A DNA stretch of 64,000 nt from Paraliobacillus zengyii (lineage in GTDB: Bacteria; Bacillota; Bacilli; Bacillales; Amphibacillaceae). The notes beneath the pieces were generated by a model that did no database searches, was not told where the DNA came from, and saw only the letters and a list, made by a program, of their open reading frames with translations. Shown here piece after piece: positions 46,030 through 54,327 of the stretch; position 1 is the first letter of the stretch; every line of letters begins with the position of its first letter. The stretch lies in assembly GCF_003268595.1 (NCBI RefSeq), contig NZ_CP029797.1:207501-271500 (forward strand), written 5' to 3'. The position numbers and the translations under genes are program-made.

Positions 46030-46753
46030 TTTATTAATTGATTATTTTAATCACCAACTTAGTGAAAAAGATAAAGCGTTATTTGAAGAACATCTAAAAA
46101 CATGTGAATCATGTCAAGAAGAATTGAATGAGTTAGAAGAGTTAACACAGGAATTACCGTTCATGTCTGAGTCGGTGACCCCTCCGGCACAAATGAAGGG
46201 ACAAGTGCTAGAAAATGTTTTTTCCAGTAAGCAAGAAGAAGAGGAAGAACAGAAAAAAACTACTGTAGCACCAATACAACAAGACAGATTTAATAAACGA
46301 AATTGGCTAACACCACTATTAGCTGCGGGATTATTACTATCTGTTTTAGGTAATGGTCTGTTAATGATGAATCAGACGGACAAAGATACAACACAAGAGG
46401 AAGAGATTAGTCTTGATAAAACGCAGCTAAGTACGCAGCTGACCCCTTCAGAAGGATTAGAATCTCAGGCAAATGCTACGATGGTTGAACAACAAGATGG
46501 TGTAAGCTTGGTTATTCAAGCAAATAATCTCTCCCAATTAGAGGGTGAAGAAACTTACCAGGTATGGGTTTTAGAAGATGGTGAACCATATCGTGCAGGA
46601 ACATTTGTACCAAATGAGGATGGCTTTGGGGCAGTTTCATATAAAATGGATTTTCCTGAAGAACATAACTGGGATACCATTGCCATTACGATCGAACCAG
46701 ATGCGACAAGCGAAACACCACGAGGTGATATAATTTTAAGCGCAGCTTTATAG
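46010..46753 (+). CDS. RskA-type membrane anti-sigma factor
   Basis: A 247-residue anti-sigma factor. The N-terminal zinc-finger-like domain has H-x3-C-x2-C (HLKTCESCQEEL near residue 29). One membrane helix follows (WLTPLLAAGLLLSVLGNGLLMM, about 102-123), then an extracytoplasmic anti-sigma-K (RskA) domain with YQVWVLEDGEPYRAGTF and a closing SETPRGDIILSAAL. It overlaps the sigma gene by 20 bp, so the pair is coupled. It should hold the sigma factor at the membrane until a signal, probably at the wall, triggers proteolysis. A terminator follows. Confidence 0.9.
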   Translation: MRQEACNLLIDYFNHQLSEKDKALFEEHLKTCESCQEELNELEELTQELPFMSESVTPPAQMKGQVLENVFSSKQEEEEEQKKTTVAPIQQDRFNKRNWLTPLLAAGLLLSVLGNGLLMMNQTDKDTTQEEEISLDKTQLSTQLTPSEGLESQANATMVEQQDGVSLVIQANNLSQLEGEETYQVWVLEDGEPYRAGTFVPNEDGFGAVSYKMDFPEEHNWDTIAITIEPDATSETPRGDIILSAAL

Positions 46754-46758
46754 TTAGT

Positions 46759-46795
46759 TAAAGGGACATCTTTTCACTTAGATGTCCCTTTTGTA
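46759..46795 (+). terminator. Terminator after the anti-sigma gene
   Basis: Stem AAAGGGACATCT / AGATGTCCCTTT followed by TG and T-rich sequence. Confidence 0.85.
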
Positions 46796-46916
46796 ATTAC
46801 TCAACTTTCACTTTCATTTCATCAAGCTTTTAGGTCAATGATTCGCACTTGTTTTATTGATGAGAAAATTGAATGCTTATCAATAATAAAGTTCTTTCAA
46901 AAGAATTTCATTAAAA

Positions 46917-46942
46917 GTGATCCATTTTGAAAAACACTCCGT
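46917..46942 (+). promoter_or_regulatory. Predicted ECF promoter of the surface-protein gene
   Basis: GTGATCCA (46917-46924), 15 bp, CGT (46940-46942), identical in layout to 45354-45380. It lies 46 bp before the surface-protein ATG. Confidence 0.6.
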
Positions 46943-46987
46943 TAGCTAATTAGAAAATAAAATAAAAACTTTAAGAGGAGTGTTTTA

Positions 46988-48334
46988 ATGAATTGGAAGA
47001 AAACAATTTTAGCAGTTTCATTGAGTGTACCATTATTAGTTCCAACAGCAGCAGGAGTAGTAAGTGCAGAAACGGGTGACCAAACACCTACTGTCAAAAC
47101 AGAAGCTGTGGACTTGCGTTCTGACTTGAGCCATTTATTAAGCGAACACGCATTTTTAGCAATCGAAGCAATGCGTAATGGGGCTGAAGGAACTGCCGAC
47201 TTTGAAGCATCTGTTGCAGCGTTGAATGCAAATACAGAAGATTTATCAGGAGCGATAGGCTCAGTATATGGAGAAGAAGCGGGACAGGCGTTTAATGAAA
47301 TGTGGAGTAACCATATTGGATATTTTGTCGATTACGTTAACGCCACTGCAGCAGAAGATGAAGATGCAAAACAAGAGGCTTTAGATGAGTTATCTGAGTA
47401 CAGACAAGATTTCTCGCAGTTTTTAGAGGATGCAACTGATGAAAGGCTGGAAGCTGATTCATTAGCAGAAGGCTTACAAATGCACGTAAATCAACTAATT
47501 GGTGCTTTTGATAGTTATGTGGGTGGTGACTATGAACAAGCATATACACATGAGAGAGAAGCAATTAGTCATATGCATATGGTAGCTAAGGGGTTATCAG
47601 CCGCTATTGCAGATCAGTTCCCTGATGATTTTAACAATACAAAAGCAGTAACACCTGCAGGGGATTTACGAGCTAGCCTAGATTACTTATTATCAGAGCA
47701 CGCTGGTTTAGCAGCAATTACTATGCAAAATGGAATAGACGGTTCAGATGATTTTGAAGCCTCTGTACAAGCTTTAAACATGAATACTGCTGATTTAACA
47801 GATGCTATTACTTCAGTCTATGGAGAAGAAGCTGGAGAGCAGTTCAATCAAATGTGGTCTGACCACATCGGTTACTTTGTGGATTATGTACAAGCAACAG
47901 GAGCAGAAGATGAAGTGGCAAAAGAAGAAGCACTAGAGCAACTTAGTCAGTATCGTGATGATTTCTCATCCTTTATTGAAACAGCAACAGGTGGAGAAGT
48001 TCCTGCTGAAGGTTTAGCAGAAGGTTTGCAAATGCACGCTGATCAACTAATTTCAGCTTTTGATAGCTATGCAATGGAAGATTATGATGCGGCATTTACT
48101 AAAATACGTGAAGCATATGCACATATGTATGTTGCTTCTGAGATGCTAGCTGGTGGAATTGTGATGCAATCACCGGAAATGTTTGCTTCCGAAATGCCAT
48201 CTGACATGCCACAAACAGGTATGGGTGGTACAAGCAACGATTCAATGAGTTGGATTTGGGTCAGCTTGATAAGTTTGACTATGCTTACAGGAGCAATAAT
48301 TTTAATTCGCCAAAGAAAAGAATCACAACAATAA
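46988..48334 (+). CDS. Duplicated helical surface protein with sortase motif MPQTG
   Basis: A 448-residue exported protein. The signal peptide (residues 1-27) has the core ILAVSLSVPLLVPTAAGVVS. Two homologous all-helical domains follow (about 38-215 and 225-405). Each has DLR-(A/S)-L-x-(H/Y)-LLSEHA, a GSVYGEEAG-like motif, HIGYFVDYV, then LAEGLQMH and LI-(G/S)-AFDSY. Conserved histidines recur (SEH, HIGYF, QMH, H near the end), which could bind metal or heme. The end has MPQTGMGG, a hydrophobic helix (WIWVSLISLTMLTGAIILI) and the tail RQRKESQQ, a cell-wall sorting signal with M in place of L. A class F sortase is encoded next door. The function is unknown. Confidence 0.85.
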   Translation: MNWKKTILAVSLSVPLLVPTAAGVVSAETGDQTPTVKTEAVDLRSDLSHLLSEHAFLAIEAMRNGAEGTADFEASVAALNANTEDLSGAIGSVYGEEAGQAFNEMWSNHIGYFVDYVNATAAEDEDAKQEALDELSEYRQDFSQFLEDATDERLEADSLAEGLQMHVNQLIGAFDSYVGGDYEQAYTHEREAISHMHMVAKGLSAAIADQFPDDFNNTKAVTPAGDLRASLDYLLSEHAGLAAITMQNGIDGSDDFEASVQALNMNTADLTDAITSVYGEEAGEQFNQMWSDHIGYFVDYVQATGAEDEVAKEEALEQLSQYRDDFSSFIETATGGEVPAEGLAEGLQMHADQLISAFDSYAMEDYDAAFTKIREAYAHMYVASEMLAGGIVMQSPEMFASEMPSDMPQTGMGGTSNDSMSWIWVSLISLTMLTGAIILIRQRKESQQ

Positions 48335-48337
48335 AGT

Positions 48338-48380
48338 AGCTTAACCCCATCCAATTAATTGGGATGGGGCTTATATTTTT
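48338..48380 (+). terminator. Hairpin between surface-protein and sortase genes
   Basis: Stem TAACCCCATCC / GGATGGGGCTTA with loop AATTAATT, followed by TATTTTT. The sortase ribosome binding site (AGGAG) begins immediately after, so read-through may set a low sortase level. Confidence 0.75.
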
Positions 48381-48391
48381 AGGAGTGTTCT

Positions 48392-49018
48392 ATGATGAGG
48401 AAATTAATCTGGTTGGCTTTAATGGTTCTATATGTGACTGGCTGTGCATCAACTTCAGAGGAGAAAGTTTCTGATACAGAAGAAAGAAATAGTGCTATGG
48501 TACAGGTGGAAGCAAAGGAAGAAGTCAATGCAACATCCCAAAGTAGTGTACCTGTAATTAAAGATGCAAACCTTGGTGTTGATCCTGTTACTATCGAAAT
48601 TCCATCTCTTGATATCAATGCAGAAATAGAAGAGGTCGGAAGGATTGAAAATGGGCAAATGGGGGTTCCAGAAAATGTTGATAATACGGGTTGGTTTGAG
48701 CCTGGTACAAAACCAGGAAACCGTGGCAGTTCTGTCATTGCAGGTCATGTAGATGATAAGACTGGACCCTCTGTGTTTTTTAATTTAGAAGATATGGAAA
48801 ACGGTGATAAGATAATTATTACTGGTGAAAATAAAAAAAGGCTTACTTTTAAAGTAGTAGGAAAAGAAGTATTTCCAAAAAATGACGCACCAGTATCCGA
48901 AATTTTTGGGTATACATCCCGTCGAATGCTTAACCTTATTACATGTACAGGTGATTTTAATAATTCCGTTGGAACACATAATGATCGATTAGTTGTCTAT
49001 ACAGAGTTAGTGGAATAA
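48392..49018 (+). CDS. Class F sortase with lipobox
   Basis: A 208-residue sortase. The N-terminus is a lipoprotein signal (LIWLALMVLYVTGC, Cys near residue 19), then an acidic linker and the sortase barrel from VTIEIPSLDINAEIEEVG. Catalytic residues are visible: His in SVIAGHVDD, Cys in LNLITCTGDF and Arg in THNDRLVVYT. The HxDD and TCTG pattern and short length fit class F sortases. It should join the neighbouring MPQTG protein to the wall. Anchoring by lipid rather than a transmembrane helix is unusual. AGGAG lies 6 bp before the ATG. Confidence 0.88.
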   Translation: MMRKLIWLALMVLYVTGCASTSEEKVSDTEERNSAMVQVEAKEEVNATSQSSVPVIKDANLGVDPVTIEIPSLDINAEIEEVGRIENGQMGVPENVDNTGWFEPGTKPGNRGSSVIAGHVDDKTGPSVFFNLEDMENGDKIIITGENKKRLTFKVVGKEVFPKNDAPVSEIFGYTSRRMLNLITCTGDFNNSVGTHNDRLVVYTELVE

Positions 49019-49066
49019 CAATCAAACATATTTAGATAGATGGTACCTTTTACCCCCCCTTGTGAA

Positions 49067-49096
49067 TTGACATATTAAATGTCTAACCTCTATAAT
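49067..49096 (+). promoter_or_regulatory. Probable sigma-A promoter of the nucleoside transporter gene
   Basis: TTGACA (49067-49072), 18-bp spacer, TATAAT (49091-49096). It lies upstream of a terminator-like hairpin at 49136, giving a leader of about 125 nt before the gene. Confidence 0.65.
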
Positions 49097-49135
49097 AAAA
49101 AACGCAAAAATAATTGCGTGCACTTCTTTCTTACT

Positions 49136-49172
49136 AGACGTTCTATCACTTTTCTTGGATAGAACGTTTATT
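49136..49172 (+). terminator. Hairpin in the leader of the nucleoside transporter gene
   Basis: Stem ACGTTCTATC / GATAGAACGT followed by TTATTATTGTT. It may end sortase transcription or act as an attenuator for the promoter at 49067. Confidence 0.65.
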
Positions 49173-49227
49173 ATTGTTCCATATTACATAGAGGAGTTCA
49201 TTCGAAATATAAAGGAGAGTGACATAT

Positions 49228-50424
49228 TTGCATTTACTATGGGGGATATTTGGTATTATTGTTATATTAGCTATTGCATTTCTTTTCTCTAATAAAAAGA
49301 GATCAATTAATATCAGAACTATTATTGGTGGATTAGCGATTCAGATACTATTTGCTTTTATTGTTTTAAAGTGGGACTTGGGACAAGAAGGCTTGAGAAG
49401 GTTTACATTAGGTGTGCAACATATTATTAATTATGCAAATGAAGGTATTGGTTTTTTATTTGGTTCATTAGCAGATAGTGACGAGTTTGGAACTATTTTT
49501 GCTTTTCATATTCTACCAATTATCATATTCTTTTCATCATTAATTTCAGTGTTATATTATCTTGGCATTATGCAATGGTTTATTAAGATAATTGGTGGTG
49601 GGCTCTCAAAATTACTAGGAACAAGCAAAACTGAATCGATGTCAGCAGCTGCAAATATATTTGTTGGACAAACGGAAGCACCCCTAGTTGTACGACCTTT
49701 TCTGGCTAAAATGACAAATTCAGAGTTGTTTGCCGTCATGACTGGAGGACTTGCTTCTGTAGCAGGCTCGGTATTAATAGGTTACTCCTTGTTGGGAGTA
49801 CCATTAGAATATTTACTAGCGGCTAGTTTTATGGCTGCACCTTCAGGTCTTATTATGGCTAAAATAATCATGCCAGAGGTAGAGCAATCGAAAACTACTG
49901 ATAAAATTGAATTGGAGAAGGATACAGAAACCGTCAACGTTATTGATGCAGCAGCAAAAGGTGCATCAGATGGTTTGAGTTTAGCGTTGAATGTTGGGGC
50001 GATGTTACTCGCATTTGTTGCATTAATAGCCTTGGTTAATGGAATTCTAGGGATATTTGGAGGAATAACATTGCAAGGGATTCTCGGTTATATCTTCTCT
50101 CCAGTAGCGTTTGCAATTGGTGTGCCATGGTCGGAAGCTTTACAGGCAGGTAGTTTTATTGGCCAAAAGCTTGTTTTAAATGAATTTGTTGCCTATGCAG
50201 CATTTGCTCCAGAAATGGATTCACTATCACCAAAAACAAACTTAATTGTTAGTTTTGCTTTATGTGGATTTGCTAATTTCAGTTCGATAGCGATTTTATT
50301 AGGTGGATTAGGAGGTTTAGCGCCAAATCGACGTAAGGATATTGCTAAAATGGGATTACGTGCAGTAGCGGCAGGTGTATTAGCATCTTTACTAAGCGCA
50401 GCAATTGCTGGTATGTTCTTCTAA
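49228..50424 (+). CDS. NupC-family concentrative nucleoside transporter
   Basis: A 398-residue membrane protein of the CNT family, importing nucleosides with H+ or Na+. Family motifs are present: [20 protein letters not shown] (residues about 150-170, part of the nucleoside site), [24 protein letters not shown] helices, and [15 protein letters not shown] near 312-326, with [20 protein letters not shown] near the end. TTG at 49228 is 10 bp from AAAGGAG and is preferred over a GTG that abuts the ribosome binding site. A strong terminator follows. Confidence 0.9.
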   Translation: MHLLWGIFGIIVILAIAFLFSNKKRSINIRTIIGGLAIQILFAFIVLKWDLGQEGLRRFTLGVQHIINYANEGIGFLFGSLADSDEFGTIFAFHILPIIIFFSSLISVLYYLGIMQWFIKIIGGGLSKLLGTSKTESMSAAANIFVGQTEAPLVVRPFLAKMTNSELFAVMTGGLASVAGSVLIGYSLLGVPLEYLLAASFMAAPSGLIMAKIIMPEVEQSKTTDKIELEKDTETVNVIDAAAKGASDGLSLALNVGAMLLAFVALIALVNGILGIFGGITLQGILGYIFSPVAFAIGVPWSEALQAGSFIGQKLVLNEFVAYAAFAPEMDSLSPKTNLIVSFALCGFANFSSIAILLGGLGGLAPNRRKDIAKMGLRAVAAGVLASLLSAAIAGMFF

Positions 50425-50447
50425 GAAGAATTGTTAATAAGTGGAGT

Positions 50448-50487
50448 TAAAAAGAGGCCTTTAATTTAATTAAAGGCCTCTTTTTAA
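50448..50487 (+). terminator. Terminator after the nucleoside transporter gene
   Basis: Stem AAAAAGAGGCCTTTAAT / ATTAAAGGCCTCTTTTT, nearly perfect and T-rich on both sides, so it probably serves the convergent gene too. Confidence 0.92.
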
Positions 50488-50510
50488 CTAAGTATTTATT
50501 TTTGGTTTGC

Positions 50511-50966
50511 TTATTTTGAATAATTAATCTGTTCTTGAATATCCCCATTTTGCTTATGAATAATGAGACTAGTACCTTTATTTTGTGCGATCTCTTTTGC
50601 TCGTTTAATAGCATCCTCTTTTTTATCGTAAACAGCCGCAGCTTGTTTGGCGTTCTGTGTTTTCACTGCCCAACCGTCTTTGTATGAAATGACATGTTCC
50701 TCTTTTTCCATTAGTTCTGGCCGACTATTTTCCGCATTATCATCGCGAGCTCGAAGCTCATCATCACGCATTTGCTTGACCTTATTTATTTCCTTTTCAG
50801 CCGCGTTGTTATACCATTCCTTAGCTTGTGATGTTGCGATGGGAATTGCTCGTCCCTCATCATATCCCTCATCGAGCATGGCATTAGCGATATCAATAGC
50901 CTTTTTTCGAGTAACAGTATCCAAATTCTTCAATGAACTCGGGTAATCAGTTGTGTCCCAAGGCAT
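50511..50966 (-). CDS. DUF2188 general stress protein (YdaT-like)
   Basis: A 151-residue hydrophilic protein resembling B. subtilis YdaT. The N-terminal half is ChaB-like (MPWDTTDYPSSLKNLDTVTR, then AIDIANAMLDEGYDEGRAIP). The C-terminal half is a DUF2188 domain with VISYKDGWAVKTQNAKQA and a final GTSLIIHKQNGDIQEQI. YdaT belongs to the sigma-B regulon, and a sigma-B-like promoter (GTTTAA-N14-GGTTAC, 51051-51026) lies upstream here. GGAGGAATTG fixes the ATG at 50966. The biochemical role is unknown. Confidence 0.82.
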   Translation of the reverse strand: MPWDTTDYPSSLKNLDTVTRKKAIDIANAMLDEGYDEGRAIPIATSQAKEWYNNAAEKEINKVKQMRDDELRARDDNAENSRPELMEKEEHVISYKDGWAVKTQNAKQAAAVYDKKEDAIKRAKEIAQNKGTSLIIHKQNGDIQEQINYSK

Positions 50967-51025
50967 TTCAATTCCTCCTTTATTTAATCTGTTGTAAATA
51001 GCAACCATCGTTTGTTATTTGTCTT

Positions 51026-51051
51026 GTAACCTTTTATAACGAAGCTTAAAC
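51026..51051 (-). promoter_or_regulatory. Possible sigma-B promoter of the YdaT-like gene
   Basis: On the minus strand GTTTAA (51051-51046), a 14-bp spacer and GGTTAC (51031-51026), against the consensus GTTTAA-N14-GGGTAT. Confidence 0.45.
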
Positions 51052-51095
51052 TTATTATGGAGGCTTTTTAGAATTTATCAAATGTAGTTCAATTT

Positions 51096-51132
51096 AAAAA
51101 AGCGCGAAGGAATTATCCCTTCACGCTTTATA
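51096..51132 (-). terminator. Terminator after the NAD(P)-binding oxidoreductase gene
   Basis: Minus-strand stem AAAGCGTGAAGGG / TTCCTTCGCGCTTT followed by TTTAAATT. Confidence 0.82.
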
Positions 51133-51138
51133 ACTTTC

Positions 51139-51777
51139 TTATTCTTTTTCTCCTACAACTGTGAATCGTTCATCTTCATGAACAGGTTTCTCAATTTCAT
51201 CAATAACAGCAATTGCATAATCGGCATAGCTAATATAGCTGTCACCTTGACTATTAGTTATAACGTGGTCTTTTCCGGTTTGATAAGAACCAGTACGTTT
51301 TCCTTCTGCATCAAACATAATAGCTGGACTGAGATGCGTCCATGCAATGTTATCTGCTTTTTCTAATTCATCTAATGCTTTACTCATATTCGATGCTGTA
51401 GGATAAATAAAATCCGGAAAGTCTGGTGTATCCATTAACTTGGTTGTTTTCTCTGGATCAATATAAAGACTTCCTGCTCCACTAACGACAAATAATCGTG
51501 TGTTTGTTCCTTTAAATGCATCTATTAACACGCGATGAGAATCTACGTGTAAATGTTCTTCTCCTTGTGGTGCATTGAATGCATCAACGACTACATCAAA
51601 TTCTTCAATGTCTGCGGTAACAATGTCGAAAATGTTTTTTTCTTTGATTGTGATAGAGGAATCGGTTACTTTTGCAGCATTACGTACAATGGCTGTTACC
51701 TCATGTCCTCTATCTTTTGCTTCTTTTAAAATTAGACTTCCTGCTTTTCCAGTTGCGCCTATAATTCCTATATTCAT
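51139..51777 (-). CDS. NAD(P)-binding oxidoreductase (atypical SDR, YwnB-like)
   Basis: A 212-residue protein with an N-terminal dinucleotide-binding motif GIIGATGKAGSLILKEAKDR and VTAIVRNAAKV, typical of the NmrA-like / NAD(P)H-binding group. Later motifs are VSGAGSLYIDPEKT and WTHLSPAIMFDAEGKRTGSY. Related proteins (B. subtilis YwnB) are assumed reductases or redox sensors of unknown substrate. AAGGAGGCAAT precedes the ATG. It is monocistronic. Confidence 0.82.
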   Translation of the reverse strand: MNIGIIGATGKAGSLILKEAKDRGHEVTAIVRNAAKVTDSSITIKEKNIFDIVTADIEEFDVVVDAFNAPQGEEHLHVDSHRVLIDAFKGTNTRLFVVSGAGSLYIDPEKTTKLMDTPDFPDFIYPTASNMSKALDELEKADNIAWTHLSPAIMFDAEGKRTGSYQTGKDHVITNSQGDSYISYADYAIAVIDEIEKPVHEDERFTVVGEKE

Positions 51778-51934
51778 ATTTATTGCCTCCTTAATAAAAT
51801 CTAAAATGATATTGTAACCATTATAGTTACAACATTTTTTGATGTCAATTAATATACTAGTAATCCTACGAATTTTTATGTATTTCTATAAAAAGCTTTT
51901 TTAATAAGCCGCCAATTTTTATGAGCCAAGCAGT

Positions 51935-52000
51935 ATGACATTTGTCATATAATATTATTGACATTTGTGTCTATTAAAGAGACTTAGGTACCTTTATAAT
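51935..52000 (+). promoter_or_regulatory. des promoter with probable DesR operator
   Basis: Perfect palindrome ATGACATTTGTCAT at 51935-51948, with a related half GACATTTGTGTC at 51960-51971. A -10 TATAAT lies at 51995-52000 with a poor -35 (TATTAA at 51972). Weak core promoter and upstream palindromes fit activation by DesR. Confidence 0.6.
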
Positions 52001-52041
52001 AGGGTGAAGAAGAGAATGTTTTGTCCGTTAAGGAGGATATT

Positions 52042-53061
52042 ATGAGTAAACAAAAACAAGCAGAGTTAAGAAAAACAATAGCACCTTATGAAAAATCAGA
52101 CAGAAGGTCAAGTATTAATCAAATTGCAAACACCATTATTCCGTTTTTGATTCTATGGTTTCTTGCATACCAAAGCCTATCGATTTCAATCTTTCTATCA
52201 ATAGCTGTTAGTATTGTAGCTGCTGGCTTTGTTGTTCGAACCTTTATCATTTTTCATGATTGTGCCCATCAATCATTTTTCAAAAACAAAAAAGCTAACC
52301 GGATTTTAGGTACAGTAACAGGTGTGATCACCCACTTCCCTTTTGAAAAATGGAAAAGAAGTCACTCGATTCACCACGCAACAAGTAGTAATTTAGATAA
52401 ACGCGGTGTTGGTGATGTTTGGGTGATGACGGTAGAAGAATATCTTGCTGCGTCCTTTTGGCAGAGACTGACCTATCGTTTGTATCGTAATCCGCTTGTC
52501 ATGTTTGGATTTGGTCCGTTTTATCTATTCCTTATATCAAACCGCTTTAATCGAAAAGGGGCAAAACGCAAAGAACGTCTAAATACGTATATCATTAACT
52601 TGTCTATTGCTGTAATTTACGCTAGTTTGATTGTTGCAATGGGTTGGCAAGCATTCTTGATTGTACAAGTACCAATATTATTTGTAGCAGGTGCACTGGG
52701 GATTTGGTTGTTTTATGTCCAACATCAGTTTGAAGATTCCTACTTTGAAAATGAATCAGAATGGGATTATGTGAAGGCTGCAGTTGATGGTAGTTCCTAT
52801 TATAAGTTGCCAGGATTTTTGCAATGGTTAACGGGTAATATTGGCTTTCATCATGTACATCACCTAAGTCCACGTGTTCCAAATTATCATTTGGAAAAAG
52901 CTCATACATCTACACCGCCACTTCACCAAGCGACAACTATTACGTTATTATCAAGTTTACAATCAATACGTTTTCGTTTGTACGATGAAAAAAACCATGT
53001 ATTTGTTAGTTTTAAAGATGTGAGCTCATTACTAAAGCAAAAATCAGCTAACAATATTTAA
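52042..53061 (+). CDS. des: Membrane fatty-acid desaturase Des
   Basis: Introduces a double bond into acyl chains of membrane phospholipids after cold shock (delta-5 in B. subtilis). It is 339 residues long, with membrane helices and the three histidine boxes that bind the di-iron centre: FHDCAHQSFF near residue 77, HSIHHATSSN near 113 and GFHHVHHLSP near 270. AAGGAGG precedes the ATG at 52042; an in-frame TTG/GTG-type start 7 codons earlier overlaps that site. The desK-desR pair follows, so the gene is almost certainly controlled by it. Confidence 0.94.
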   Translation: MSKQKQAELRKTIAPYEKSDRRSSINQIANTIIPFLILWFLAYQSLSISIFLSIAVSIVAAGFVVRTFIIFHDCAHQSFFKNKKANRILGTVTGVITHFPFEKWKRSHSIHHATSSNLDKRGVGDVWVMTVEEYLAASFWQRLTYRLYRNPLVMFGFGPFYLFLISNRFNRKGAKRKERLNTYIINLSIAVIYASLIVAMGWQAFLIVQVPILFVAGALGIWLFYVQHQFEDSYFENESEWDYVKAAVDGSSYYKLPGFLQWLTGNIGFHHVHHLSPRVPNYHLEKAHTSTPPLHQATTITLLSSLQSIRFRLYDEKNHVFVSFKDVSSLLKQKSANNI

Positions 53062-53090
53062 AGTGTAATTGGAAGAATTAAAAGCTAAAT

Positions 53091-53130
53091 AAAGAAAGCA
53101 CCTTCCAAATTGGGGAGGTGCTTTCTTTAT
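53091..53130 (+). terminator. Terminator after des
   Basis: Stem AAAGAAAGCACCTTCC / GGGAGGTGCTTTCTTT followed by ATGG. It limits read-through from the strong cold-inducible des promoter into desKR. Confidence 0.88.
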
Positions 53131-53195
53131 GGGTGTTTTTTTTTTGGTATACTTAACCAAAGAATGTTTGAATAATGTAATTAAAGGAGTAGAAC

Positions 53196-54314
53196 ATGCA
53201 AAATTGGTATCAGATTTTCCCTAGAAATACCGGGTTAAGTGTATATGCTTGGATTGCTTTTTGTGTTTTACCATTTTATTTTATTTTAAGATCTTCTTCA
53301 TTATATGAAGTTATGTTTGGGATCTTGATGGTTATTATGTTTTTTATTTCCTATCGTTTATCCTTTATTTCAAAGGGTTGGGTTGTCTATCTATCCGTCA
53401 TGATTGAAACAATTATAAGTGTCATAATGATATTATATTTCGTTTATGTTTATTTTTCCTTATTTTTATCTTTTTTTATTGGTAATATTAAAGATAGAGT
53501 CCGGTTCTGGACGTTATATGTTATTCATTTGTTAACTACAGTTATAACCGTTAGTGTTGGTTTCTTTACTAAAACAGAGATGTTTTTTGCGCAATTACCG
53601 TTTATTGTTATTAGTGTTCTTGGTGTAATCGTTCTCCCGATTAGTATGTATAATCGCAATAAACAAGAAAAGCTAGAAGGAGAACTAGAGGTTGCTAATA
53701 AAAAAATCTCTCAATTAATAGTCTTAGAAGAGCGTCAGCGGATTGCACGTGACTTACATGATACATTAGGACAGAAGCTATCTTTAATTGGATTGAAAAC
53801 GGATTTAGCAGGAAAATTGATCGAAAAAGATCCGAAAGCGGCAAGACAAGAAATGATAGATGTAAGACAAACAGCGAGTACTGCCTTAAAAGAAGTCCGT
53901 GAAATGGTTGCGGATATGCGTGGTGTACGACTAGTTGATGAAATAGCACGTGTAAAGGAAATCATGGATGCGGCACAAATGAATATACATTTAGAAGGTA
54001 CGCCCAAATTACAGAATACACCATTACTAGTAGAAAGTGTTCTTAGTATGTGTTTAAAAGAAGCGATAACAAACGTTATTAAACATAGCAAAGCTAGTAA
54101 TTGTAAAGTTTCGATCCAACAGTTGTCAAATGAAGTTGTGATTAGGGTACAAGATGACGGTGTTGGTTTGGAAGAAAATGCGCAATATCAAGGGACAGGT
54201 TTACAAGGGATGAGAGAACGTTTGGATTTTGTGAATGGTAGTTTTGAGATTTCGCAAACAAATGGAACGTTACTGAAATTTAGTGTACCTACAGTAATAC
54301 AACAAACATATTAG
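53196..54314 (+). CDS. desK: Membrane-thickness/cold sensor kinase DesK
   Basis: A 372-residue sensor kinase. Four to five transmembrane helices fill about residues 15-155. The HisKA_3 dimerisation domain has the phosphoacceptor in ARDLHDTLGQKLSLIGLK (His near 188). The ATP-binding domain has CLKEAITNVIKHSKASN and VRVQDDGVGLEENAQ-like motifs and ends GTGLQGMRERLDFVNG. DesK senses bilayer thickness and fluidity, acting as kinase in the cold and phosphatase when warm. It lies 13 bp before desR and directly after des. Confidence 0.92.
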   Translation: MQNWYQIFPRNTGLSVYAWIAFCVLPFYFILRSSSLYEVMFGILMVIMFFISYRLSFISKGWVVYLSVMIETIISVIMILYFVYVYFSLFLSFFIGNIKDRVRFWTLYVIHLLTTVITVSVGFFTKTEMFFAQLPFIVISVLGVIVLPISMYNRNKQEKLEGELEVANKKISQLIVLEERQRIARDLHDTLGQKLSLIGLKTDLAGKLIEKDPKAARQEMIDVRQTASTALKEVREMVADMRGVRLVDEIARVKEIMDAAQMNIHLEGTPKLQNTPLLVESVLSMCLKEAITNVIKHSKASNCKVSIQQLSNEVVIRVQDDGVGLEENAQYQGTGLQGMRERLDFVNGSFEISQTNGTLLKFSVPTVIQQTY

Positions 54315-54327
54315 GGAGGGGTTAATA

